A stretch of 35,839 nucleotides of DNA. Origin: a virus. Below the pieces are notes generated by a model. It was not told where the DNA came from. It saw only the letters and a list, made by a program, of their open reading frames with translations, and did not search any database. The DNA lies in the IMG/VR virus record IMGVR_UViG_3300025570_000048, positions 1-35,839 of that record. One strand, written 5' to 3'. The first letter of the stretch is position 1. Each line of letters begins with the position of its first letter. Positions 14,475 through 22,469 of this stretch are shown here, piece after piece. The translations under genes were made by a program, and so were the position numbers.

Positions 14475-15851
14475 ATGGCTTACAATTTTAGACCAAAGAA
14501 TGTTAATGAGATTCTTTCAAAAAATAAAAAGAATGGCTTCGTTGCTGCGAAAATATACGAAGCCATTCTCAAAAAATACGATGCGATAATCGTGCTCGAC
14601 CCAAGTTCGACGTTTAATTTAATAAAAATACCTCGAGGAGTTGGCGACAGCACTACAATAACCGCAGTTAAACAATTCCTAAAAACTGAAAAAATTGACA
14701 TTGGTGACTTAAAACTAGAATTTGGCGATGGCTCAGGTCGTGCTACTGGTACTGATGCAATCACAACAGCTAAACAAGAAAACGTAACCCGTCTTTATTG
14801 TCAAACATATATGAATACTAACGGTAAATTTCCGTCTAACGCCGAAACTAAAGAAATATACTCTGATGTAAATGATGAATGGTTTCGCACATTTGAAGCT
14901 CAAGCAATATCAATTTGTAAATGGCTTGGCTCGAATGGTTATATCTTCTCAAGAGATGAAGGTATTATGCCTTATCTTGAAAATGTTGCAAAGAAATGCG
15001 GAGTCACTACTAAAGATTCTTGGAATCCTGCTGATATATATGCGGTTAAGAAAAACTCACAAGATACAATTCTTAAGGATTTTGCTGCAATAGGTGAACG
15101 CAAAATGGATAAAGCTGCAAAGCTTGATGCGCTTAATTCTTATATGCGTTCAAAAATAGCGACTAAAGAACTAGTCGGCATTTCTCTTAAGAAGCTATTA
15201 AAAGGTAAGGTTAAAACAGTTGAACTCACCAATGCTAAAAGGAAAGAACCGCTTAGTGATATTGAGATACTTCCATCAAGTATCAAACTCAACTTAGATA
15301 TTAGTGCTAAGAACGAATTTGTCACAGGTGATTTCTCAATGAAAATTAAAGCAGAAGGTAAAATTGTTGCGGTGCAAGTCCGTGCTTTTGCTGGCGGACC
15401 ACGTGAATCTACTCAAATGGATATGGGTGGTGTAGGTGCTGCAGCAAAGCTTGGTAAAGTTTCAGCTAACGAAGCAATAGAGCCATTTATTAGAAAACAC
15501 GGACTCCAAAGACGTATGGGTACGCATTTACCAAAAGTCGGCAAATGGACTGAGAAGGATATAGTTAAATATATTGCCGAACAAAAAAGTTTAAAGTCAG
15601 TTAAAATTGGCGGAGTATCAATCGACTGGGGTAAGAGTGATTGGGGTACAGTTTTGCGTGACGCAATAGAATATGAAAAAGACATATCAAGAACAGCTTC
15701 ACAGTTAAGCGCTAAATTGCAATGCTTCCAATGGGTTACGATATTCGACACGATTCAACGTAAAGGAAAGCTTCAAGAGTTTTTATCAGTGCTTTACTTT
15801 GGTGCAAAGAAACAATACGATACGGCTGGACCGTTTTTAAAGGTAGCATAA
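14475..15851 (+). CDS. Conserved-looking phage protein of unknown function
   Basis: 458 residues; start at ATG 14475 (an in-frame TTG six bases upstream is less likely), with AGGCGAAG upstream. Mixed alpha/beta with no membrane segment. The segment WNPADIYAVKK (near residue 180) followed about 50 residues later by LVGISLKKLL resembles the Asp and x-Lys spacing of PD-(D/E)xK nucleases, and I have the impression this pair recurs in T4-like marine phage proteins. No assignment is safe. It heads the late operon and, unlike the five genes after the overlap at 15851, lacks a capsid-targeting N-terminus. Confidence 0.7.
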   Translation: MAYNFRPKNVNEILSKNKKNGFVAAKIYEAILKKYDAIIVLDPSSTFNLIKIPRGVGDSTTITAVKQFLKTEKIDIGDLKLEFGDGSGRATGTDAITTAKQENVTRLYCQTYMNTNGKFPSNAETKEIYSDVNDEWFRTFEAQAISICKWLGSNGYIFSRDEGIMPYLENVAKKCGVTTKDSWNPADIYAVKKNSQDTILKDFAAIGERKMDKAAKLDALNSYMRSKIATKELVGISLKKLLKGKVKTVELTNAKRKEPLSDIEILPSSIKLNLDISAKNEFVTGDFSMKIKAEGKIVAVQVRAFAGGPRESTQMDMGGVGAAAKLGKVSANEAIEPFIRKHGLQRRMGTHLPKVGKWTEKDIVKYIAEQKSLKSVKIGGVSIDWGKSDWGTVLRDAIEYEKDISRTASQLSAKLQCFQWVTIFDTIQRKGKLQEFLSVLYFGAKKQYDTAGPFLKVA

Positions 15852-16747
15852 TGAAATCATTTAAGCGATATTTGACCGAGATAAAAGCCACTCAAAGGGT
15901 CGGGATTCAACATCTTGACAAATTAACACCCACCAAGTTTCTCCAATTAATGAAAGTCTTTAAAGATGATTTCAATGGTGTGTTGCCTAGTAAGCAATTG
16001 CAGGTAACAGAGAAACTTGATGGTTCTTCAATACGTTTAGGAATGAATGGCAATAACGAATTCTTTATCGAGTCATCATATTCAGGTCCAGTGTATAAAG
16101 CCGGTGACTATACTGATTATGTAATTTCAAGAGGGTATGAAGCTAATGAAGTTTCAAAGAACTTTGAGAATTTACTTGATGTATTGAAAAAGAATTCTAA
16201 GCTGCAAGCAGTATTAAAGAAACATAACAATGGCGACGGCATCAAAATTATCGGTGAAATGTTTTATAATCCAATGGGTAAAGAAGTATCGAAAGATAAG
16301 ATACGATTCATCTATATTGATTATGATAAGTCTAAGTTAGCTGAATTGTTAACGGTCGTGCCTTTTAGCATCGAAGGCGATGTTGATAAGAAAGCGTTAA
16401 TTGATGATTTAGTAAAGATTTCAAATAGTAAGATTAGATTTGACAAAATAAAGTCAATGAATATTCCTGACATCGATTTGAACTTTGGTGTTGGTTCAAT
16501 TGCCGAACTATTAAAGAATTATGATAAAGCACTTGCAATATTACAATCAAGAAAGCATGCTGACCGTGAAGAGAAGGCTATCATAAAAGGTTTAATTGAA
16601 AAGGCACAAAGCGATGTCAGAACAACCATTTTACAATATATAAACAAAGGTAAGTATGGCGAAGAGTTCGAGGGAATCGTACTTGATATTCTTGGCAGTA
16701 AGTTAAAAGTAACTAGCGACGTATTCAGAAAAAGGTTTAAGAAATGA
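15851..16747 (+). CDS. ATP-dependent DNA/RNA ligase-like nucleotidyltransferase with capsid-targeting N-terminus
   Basis: 298 residues. Residues 1-10 (MKSFKRYLTE) match the T4 head-targeting peptide with an L-x-E prohead-protease site. The remainder has covalent nucleotidyltransferase motifs: motif I EKLDGSS with Lys55 as the AMP acceptor, a motif III/IIIa-like IIGEMFYN (Glu136), motif IV EFEGIVLD (Glu274-Gly) and motif V-like SKLKV (Lys284/Lys286). No OB-fold domain is obvious after motif V, so it resembles the small RNA-ligase-like or minimal ligase forms. It could seal nicks in RNA or DNA early after entry. The start overlaps the previous stop (TAATG), and the stop overlaps the Pol-beta-type gene (ATGA). 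Confidence 0.75.
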   Translation: MKSFKRYLTEIKATQRVGIQHLDKLTPTKFLQLMKVFKDDFNGVLPSKQLQVTEKLDGSSIRLGMNGNNEFFIESSYSGPVYKAGDYTDYVISRGYEANEVSKNFENLLDVLKKNSKLQAVLKKHNNGDGIKIIGEMFYNPMGKEVSKDKIRFIYIDYDKSKLAELLTVVPFSIEGDVDKKALIDDLVKISNSKIRFDKIKSMNIPDIDLNFGVGSIAELLKNYDKALAILQSRKHADREEKAIIKGLIEKAQSDVRTTILQYINKGKYGEEFEGIVLDILGSKLKVTSDVFRKRFKK

Positions 16748-17637
16748 TATCATTTAAAAAGTTTATAGCAGAAGGCGGCAATGCCGTTAAGGGTGTTACA
16801 CGTATCAATCAAGAAAACGTTGCTGGCACAATGAATAACATTTATAAAGAGATACTGCCAAAGTTAAAGTTAACGCAGAAGCAAACTGCAAGTTTAGGCT
16901 CAACTGGTAAAAAGAAAGCAGGTGGCTCAAGCGGTGATGTTGATTTAGCGTTAGACCTTGGAGCTATCGTTAAAAGCGATAAAGCAGTTAACACTCTTGA
17001 TGATGTCTTTGATAAGATAGTTAATGTAGCAAAATCATCTGGGTATGACTTCCGTGATATGAGGTCTATGGGATTAGTTTCTATATCATTCCCTATTAAA
17101 AACGACGACGGTAAACAAGAAGGAGAAACTGTTCAACTAGACTTGATGCCAACTGAGAATTTAGACTATTCTTCGTGGGCATATTATTCTCCAGCTGAAT
17201 GGGAAAGCCAATGGAAAGGTTTATACCGAAACGAATTATTATATGCAATTGCTAGATTCATGGATTACAAGACCGCAGAGAAAGCAATGGATAAAGAAGG
17301 TAAGGAAGTCGATGCTTCATGGGAACGTAATTTCTTTGACTTATCGAAAGGTTTGCTTCGCGGTAAACAATCAAGGATGGGTAAAAAGGGATTAGTCAAG
17401 AGTTCTAAAACTTTAGAGAAGTGGCTATTAACAATGGATAAGGAAGAAATTGTTACTATGTTGTTCGGCCCTAAGTATAAGTCAACCATGATACTTACTT
17501 GGGAAGACGCGTTTAAAGCTGTCACTGACCCTCGGTTTGTTTACAAAAAGTCCGTTAAAAACATACTGCAAATGACTAAAGACGGCATAATTAAAAAAGG
17601 ATATACCGTTCCACCAGAGTTAGATGCTATAGTATAA
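16744..17637 (+). CDS. Pol-beta-superfamily nucleotidyltransferase with capsid-targeting N-terminus
   Basis: 297 residues. It begins MISFKKFIAEGG, a head-targeting peptide with I-A-E before Gly, the classic T4 gp21 cleavage form. The catalytic core follows: LGST (Gly52-Ser53), then SGDVDLAL with Asp65 and Asp67, and the third carboxylate in VQLDLMP (Asp133). This is the minimal nucleotidyltransferase signature shared by CCA-adding, MNT, OAS and cGAS-like enzymes. The C-terminal half is helical and basic. Which nucleotide it adds, and to what, cannot be read. It is coupled to the ligase-like gene, so the pair might act on the same nucleic acid, for example RNA end repair. Confidence 0.75.
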   Translation: MISFKKFIAEGGNAVKGVTRINQENVAGTMNNIYKEILPKLKLTQKQTASLGSTGKKKAGGSSGDVDLALDLGAIVKSDKAVNTLDDVFDKIVNVAKSSGYDFRDMRSMGLVSISFPIKNDDGKQEGETVQLDLMPTENLDYSSWAYYSPAEWESQWKGLYRNELLYAIARFMDYKTAEKAMDKEGKEVDASWERNFFDLSKGLLRGKQSRMGKKGLVKSSKTLEKWLLTMDKEEIVTMLFGPKYKSTMILTWEDAFKAVTDPRFVYKKSVKNILQMTKDGIIKKGYTVPPELDAIV

Positions 17638-17652
17638 ACCCAATGTTAAGTT

Positions 17653-17696
17653 CCTATCTATTATAAATAAATCATCAGAAACTTATAATAGATGGG
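17653..17696 (+). promoter_or_regulatory. Hairpin covering a Shine-Dalgarno, with late promoter in it
   Basis: Left arm CCTATCTATTATAA (17653-17666) pairs with TTATAATAGATGGG (17683-17696), 14 bp with one G-T wobble and a 16-base loop; outer bases CAATG (17641) and CATTG (17698) can also pair. The right arm holds the GGGA that serves the ATG at 17707. A late promoter (17662-17669) overlaps the left arm. Confidence 0.7.
17662..17669 (+). promoter_or_regulatory. T4-type late promoter
   Basis: TATAAATA, exact. Transcripts starting some 10-12 bases downstream would lack the left arm of the surrounding hairpin, leaving the ribosome-binding site of the 17707 gene free. Confidence 0.65.
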
Positions 17697-17706
17697 ACAT
17701 TGCCTA

Positions 17707-18282
17707 ATGAAAACCTTTAAAGAAACGTTGGTCGAAAAGAAAGTAACTATAGACGTTGATCATACCGGCGAAGATATTAAAACCGCTGAAAGAAAATACA
17801 AGATTAAAATTAAGCATGATGGAGAAACTCAAGCTTATATCACTGGCGAGAAGAAAGACGTATTAAGGTTTCTTAAAGGTCCAGAATACAGTATGGACAC
17901 AAGCGATATTAAAGAATTTTTTCCAGAGTTATATGAATCGTTGGACGAAGCGTTGGATTTAAAACAACGCATGAAAGCAAAGCAAACCTTCCGTAAGAAC
18001 AAAGCAAAGATCGCTATTGGCAAAAAACGCGCCGAAAAGAAGATCGCATCTCCAGAAAAATTAAAAGCTCGTGCCCGTAAAGGCGCGCGTAAAGCAGTTG
18101 AGAAAATGATTTTAAAGAACAAGTCCAAAGAAGACTTGTCATTTTCTCAACGTCAAGCACTCGAAAAACGTGTTGATGCTAAAAAAGGCGCTATCGACCG
18201 TATAGCGAAAAAGATCCTGCCGGCTGTAAAGAAAGCTGAATTAGAAAAGAAACGTGGCGGGACAAAGAAAGATGAGAAATAA
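17707..18282 (+). CDS. Lys/Arg-rich conserved phage protein with capsid-targeting N-terminus
   Basis: 191 residues from ATG 17707; an in-frame ATG at 17692 is rejected because the targeting peptide MKTFKETLVE and the GGGA Shine-Dalgarno fix the later start. Residues 1-85 form a small mixed domain. Residues 86-191 are extremely basic (RKNKAKIAIGKKRAEKK, ARARKGARKAVEK, KKGAIDRIAKKI) and helical. This basic tail pattern recurs in conserved T4-like marine phage proteins that I recall but cannot name. A DNA-binding internal head protein is the best guess. It is preceded by the hairpin/late-promoter switch. Its end overlaps the giant gene by 11 bases. Confidence 0.75.
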   Translation: MKTFKETLVEKKVTIDVDHTGEDIKTAERKYKIKIKHDGETQAYITGEKKDVLRFLKGPEYSMDTSDIKEFFPELYESLDEALDLKQRMKAKQTFRKNKAKIAIGKKRAEKKIASPEKLKARARKGARKAVEKMILKNKSKEDLSFSQRQALEKRVDAKKGAIDRIAKKILPAVKKAELEKKRGGTKKDEK

Positions 18283-21200
18283 AACTTATAAGGAATTGCA
18301 CGAAAATTTATTATATACTTCAGCTGATAAAGCAGATTTTTTAGACGACGACAATGCTATAATTAATGCATTCATGATTAACTTCGTGGGTGTTGCTTTG
18401 GCGTTTAATTTATCGCTAAATCAAGCAAAGGTATTACGTTATATAAAAGCCGATAAGAAAGTTCGCCTTGCTAACATAACAGACGAAAACAATGATATGT
18501 CGCTTATTATAAAAATAATGAGTGACAAGAAAATGTTTAAGAACAATACAGTCACTAACGAAATTACTCGTTTCCTTGCTAAACTAAAGACTGGTTCAAT
18601 TGATAATATCGATGAAGGTATTCTTCTTGCTTGGATCAATCAAGTAAAAGATTCTAATATGATTGGTATGCAGAAATCATTGAAGAAAGCATTAGCTACA
18701 ATAGTTGATGATGGTGATCTTACTTTAGGTTTGAAGCATATTCGTTGGTCAGCAATGCGGAATAAGAAGTCTTCTGGTGAGTTTCTTGACCTAACACGCG
18801 GTATGCGGTTTAAGCAAGTCAATAAAACTATTACACCTGCTACTGCTACTGCTACTAATCAACCTCAAACCGACTCTCCAGATTTAAGTACAGTACAAGC
18901 ACCTGTCGTATCTCAAGCACCAACTGCGCCAGAGATATTATCGTTTGAAGACGCAATGGCTGCTAAGGATAATAAAGCGCTTCTAAAGAGCGCTGCTGAG
19001 AAACCAGTAACTTGGTTTCGCGACTTTACGAACTGGGTAATGTTTGGACCTGATAAAAAAGGCGCACCTAAAGCCGTAAATATGACTCAGATGCGCGACA
19101 CACTATCAACTTTAGGTGATGCCTTTGATTTAATACCAGAAGCAACAATTACAAAATGGATGGATGCAATGGTATCTAAAGCCATTTCCAAAAAGGTTGG
19201 TCTATCCCTTTATAACGAATGGTTTATTCATTTAATAAATATCATAGGCGGCACAAAGAGTGTTGATAAACTAGATTTAGCTGGCGCAATCAAAAGGGCT
19301 GGTATATACGATATAATGGGCACCCAATCTCTAAGTGAATTACCATCATTCAACGCATTAAGAAAGCTTGAATCATTAGTCGGATTGAGGTATAAGCCTT
19401 CTGATTATATTAGAGAAAATTTACCTTCACTTAAAACTGTAGGAATTGGGGCAGAAAAGACCAAAAACCTAATAAGGGTTTCTTTAACATTGGCTTATAG
19501 AGAAACTGACGTAGTATTAGATATGATAAGTGATGCCAAAGAAAACCCATTCATTAATGCAGCCAGTGGTTTAATATCGTTTAACGTTGAAAATGAAAAG
19601 GAATACGACACTGACTGGTTTAGGTCAGTTGCTAAATTTGATGTAATAGTAAAAGATGACGGAACCAGTTCAGCAGTCGATCGGTTAATAAACGCGTTTA
19701 CTACTAGCCAAGGAACTGGCAGGTTCGGATTAGAACAGAAATTACAGGCAGTAATAAGTTCATACTCTAACGAAGAGTTTAAAGCAGCCGTTACATCATT
19801 GAATAATATTTCAGCAGCATATGATTACGAAAAGTTTTATACCGTGCTTAAGGCGTTTTATTATAACGTGCTTCAACGACATCCACTTGCAAGCAGTCCT
19901 GACTTCATGTATATGATATTCAAGATGCATGAACTGATGGTTTTAAAAGACTATAATAGAGCTAAGCATGATTTAATTTCACAAATGGTACTTAGTCAAT
20001 ACTCAAGTCTCAGACAAATTGGTAATAAAATAATTAGAGATGAGTATGCTGATCCTAAGTTGATGCTAACAATCTTTGCGGACACGAACACATATGGCAA
20101 TAAATTACCAAAAGTAGTCCAAGGTGCAAGAAGTTTAGCCGAAGCGTGGAAAGGTTTCTTTAATAACAATAAAGAAATATCAATCTTATTATTTAAAGAA
20201 TATGTCAATCATAATAATGTGCCAATAAAAAATATGACTCAGTGGGCTGACAAATTAGATGTATCCAGTTTTGCTAATAATAATTTTAAAAGCGGTATTA
20301 ATATTTCAAATATCGATGCAAAAAGCGCACAAGATTTATTGGCAATTGGTCTTTGGAAAAACCTACTTGGTACCACTGGTGGCGGATCATTTGAAAGCAA
20401 GTTTCCTGAACTCGTCGGGCAGGCATCGGACTTTATATTAAAGGGCGTTATTAATACTATAATGTCGTTTAACTCAGTTAAATCTGATAAACAATTTTTT
20501 CTTAAAGCTGAGAGACGATTAAACGCGGTTTTACAATTATCATCATATCGTGGTTTGATCGTGCCTTCTCAAATAAAGCGTCTTTCAGGATACGACCAAA
20601 GTTTGTACACAGAAGCGCATGATTTGTTATCAAAAACATCTTTGGCATCTTTAACTGAGGTAAATGCTGATGTGGATGATGCTAAGGCCACTTTAAGATC
20701 ATCCACAATCGATCTTAAACCTATTTTTATAACACAACAACAATACATCTTCAATGATAGCGATTACAAATCTTACTTAAAAGATTTACTTCAAGGCGCG
20801 CATCCAAAAATAAATGTAGCTGCTCAAATACTTGATGCACGGCCAGTAGGTTCTGGTACGTTATCGGAGTTTCCAACTTTCGATATAGTTAAAGATGACC
20901 CCGAATTACAAAATTTGGTTGTCAATTCGTTTATAGCAAATGGCAAATATAAAGGATCCGGCATTAAGCTGGGTGAAATTCGCGATTTAGATAAAATCAC
21001 AAAATTAAACTTAGACGCTAATCAGTCAGCGGCCTTGGAACTACAGGTATATAGCATAATTGAAAAGGCCGTACGTAACCAAGAAACCTTTTATATGGCT
21101 TCAATTGCGGAACACTTTGCAGCGGACGATGCTTCACCTATGTTTAAAGACGAGAAAGTTATAGCGTCAGCGTTTAGCGATATGATAGCTCGTTTAGATG

Positions 21201-22468
21201 GTATGCCAAATACCGTAGCATACCGTGAAGCTCGTGGAGAAATTATTCCTAGCTTCTCTAAGGTATTAATGCAATCAGGTGGTGAAGTTAAATCTATATA
21301 TGATACCATTAATAATAAATACAAGAAAGAAATTGCGGCCGCAATGGTACAAGAACGTGCAATGGAGATACTTGTTGAAGGGAAGATTGAAAACGAAAAC
21401 TCGCCAATTAAACCATTAGTATCAGTAACGCCCGAGCGTTTAACAGAAATATTAAAGTTTAACCATATTGACATCCCTGGCGATAAAGTTAAAGTTTCGG
21501 ATGTACGTACTTATGATGAGCTGATTACGTACACAACTGATGCTGTTAAGGGAGTTTCGTTAAATGACATGAGTGTTGAAGAAGTTGAAATGGATTCGGC
21601 ACAACTTGAGCGTTTAACTGCGGATATGCACAGAGCAAAACGTAATGGCGTACATGGTAAAGCTGGTATGAAAATACGTCGAGTATTTAAAGCCGAATTG
21701 CCATTGCAAGTACGAAGTCAAGAAGCATGGATAGATGATGATCCTACTCAAGAAATAATTAATCCAATGTACCATGGCACAGGCTCAATTGCTGCTTCGA
21801 TTATATTACGAAATGGCTTTGCTGTTATCAAATCAGGCGATGCTTCAGTTGTTGGACGTATGCTAGGCGACGGTGTATATGGAGCAATTCATATTGACAA
21901 ATCCCAACAGTATATCGGCGATGCCGGCTATAGTAGAAATGCGGGTATGATCGGTTACATATTTGCGATGAACGCTGCATTGGGCAAGAGGGGTAAAGAT
22001 TATGATGTAGCTGGAGTTGAAGGTGGTAATGCTAAGTTTAGCGTTGCCTCTCCTGAATGGTGTGTATTTACACCTAACGCACAATTTAAAATTGAAACGG
22101 TATATGAAGTCGAGATTGCTGATGATGCTGCTATGCAAGAAATACTTAAAAATAATAAAGAAGAAGTTAATGAAGCTGTATCGTTTTCAAACTTTATTAC
22201 CGAAGCTAAAACGACTTCAAATAAACAATTGAGATTCACGTTCGTAAATGGGCGTGTACCAATTGGTAAAAGTAAGGTTGTTGAGTTCGAAGATTTCAAA
22301 GGAAATAAAAACGTTTATATCGAAAAGTCAGCTTACGGTCCAGTTGTCGTAATGGATAACACTAAGAATGAAGGTTCTTGGATGTACAAATCACCTACGG
22401 ATTTCCAATCAAATGATCCTAATAAATATAAACAATATCTATCGTTACTTAAAAAGAAGTTGAAATAA
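18272..22468 (+). CDS. Giant protein with PARP-like ADP-ribosyltransferase domain and capsid-targeting N-terminus
   Basis: 1398 residues from ATG 18272; a GTG 18 bases upstream is less likely. The N-terminus MRNKTYKELHE resembles the head-targeting peptide, with L-H-E as cleavage site. A long helical, low-similarity middle (about 30-1150) contains a Pro/Thr/Ala-rich linker near residue 190-225. The C-terminal region carries an ADP-ribosyltransferase of the H-Y-E (PARP) type: MYHGTG (His1168), GDGVYGAIHIDKSQQYIG (Tyr1203) and PEWCVFTPN (Glu1262). It would transfer ADP-ribose from NAD+ to an unknown target. At 1303-1313 a second targeting-like motif (VSFSNFITEAK) precedes an 87-residue tail. 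T4 Alt is a precedent for a packaged ADP-ribosyltransferase, though of the R-S-E class and much shorter. Confidence 0.75.
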   Translation: MRNKTYKELHENLLYTSADKADFLDDDNAIINAFMINFVGVALAFNLSLNQAKVLRYIKADKKVRLANITDENNDMSLIIKIMSDKKMFKNNTVTNEITRFLAKLKTGSIDNIDEGILLAWINQVKDSNMIGMQKSLKKALATIVDDGDLTLGLKHIRWSAMRNKKSSGEFLDLTRGMRFKQVNKTITPATATATNQPQTDSPDLSTVQAPVVSQAPTAPEILSFEDAMAAKDNKALLKSAAEKPVTWFRDFTNWVMFGPDKKGAPKAVNMTQMRDTLSTLGDAFDLIPEATITKWMDAMVSKAISKKVGLSLYNEWFIHLINIIGGTKSVDKLDLAGAIKRAGIYDIMGTQSLSELPSFNALRKLESLVGLRYKPSDYIRENLPSLKTVGIGAEKTKNLIRVSLTLAYRETDVVLDMISDAKENPFINAASGLISFNVENEKEYDTDWFRSVAKFDVIVKDDGTSSAVDRLINAFTTSQGTGRFGLEQKLQAVISSYSNEEFKAAVTSLNNISAAYDYEKFYTVLKAFYYNVLQRHPLASSPDFMYMIFKMHELMVLKDYNRAKHDLISQMVLSQYSSLRQIGNKIIRDEYADPKLMLTIFADTNTYGNKLPKVVQGARSLAEAWKGFFNNNKEISILLFKEYVNHNNVPIKNMTQWADKLDVSSFANNNFKSGINISNIDAKSAQDLLAIGLWKNLLGTTGGGSFESKFPELVGQASDFILKGVINTIMSFNSVKSDKQFFLKAERRLNAVLQLSSYRGLIVPSQIKRLSGYDQSLYTEAHDLLSKTSLASLTEVNADVDDAKATLRSSTIDLKPIFITQQQYIFNDSDYKSYLKDLLQGAHPKINVAAQILDARPVGSGTLSEFPTFDIVKDDPELQNLVVNSFIANGKYKGSGIKLGEIRDLDKITKLNLDANQSAALELQVYSIIEKAVRNQETFYMASIAEHFAADDASPMFKDEKVIASAFSDMIARLDGMPNTVAYREARGEIIPSFSKVLMQSGGEVKSIYDTINNKYKKEIAAAMVQERAMEILVEGKIENENSPIKPLVSVTPERLTEILKFNHIDIPGDKVKVSDVRTYDELITYTTDAVKGVSLNDMSVEEVEMDSAQLERLTADMHRAKRNGVHGKAGMKIRRVFKAELPLQVRSQEAWIDDDPTQEIINPMYHGTGSIAASIILRNGFAVIKSGDASVVGRMLGDGVYGAIHIDKSQQYIGDAGYSRNAGMIGYIFAMNAALGKRGKDYDVAGVEGGNAKFSVASPEWCVFTPNAQFKIETVYEVEIADDAAMQEILKNNKEEVNEAVSFSNFITEAKTTSNKQLRFTFVNGRVPIGKSKVVEFEDFKGNKNVYIEKSAYGPVVVMDNTKNEGSWMYKSPTDFQSNDPNKYKQYLSLLKKKLK
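22169..22210 (+). other. Internal capsid-targeting-like motif with possible protease site
   Basis: Encodes NEAVSFSNFITEAK within the giant protein (motif residues 1303-1313). SFSNFITE-A copies the start of neighbouring proteins (MKSFSQFINE) and ends in I-T-E before Ala, a good T4 gp21-type cleavage site that would free the last 87 residues. Confidence 0.5.
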
Positions 22469-22469
22469 T

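Noticed and set aside
15413-15751. Open frames on the minus strand, such as those at 15413-15751, 21091-21474 and 9288-9626
   Set aside because: All lie fully opposite well-supported plus-strand genes, have unnatural composition and no ribosome-binding sites; they are shadows.
17684-17689. TATAAT in the right arm of the 17653-17696 hairpin as a host promoter
   Set aside because: No -35 box lies at 16-18 bp upstream on either strand; the sequence is explained by pairing with the left arm. The adjacent TATAAATA is the better promoter.
17692-17706. Upstream ATG as the start of the basic head-targeted protein
   Set aside because: The targeting peptide has to be N-terminal, and the GGGA Shine-Dalgarno lies between this ATG and the one at 17707.
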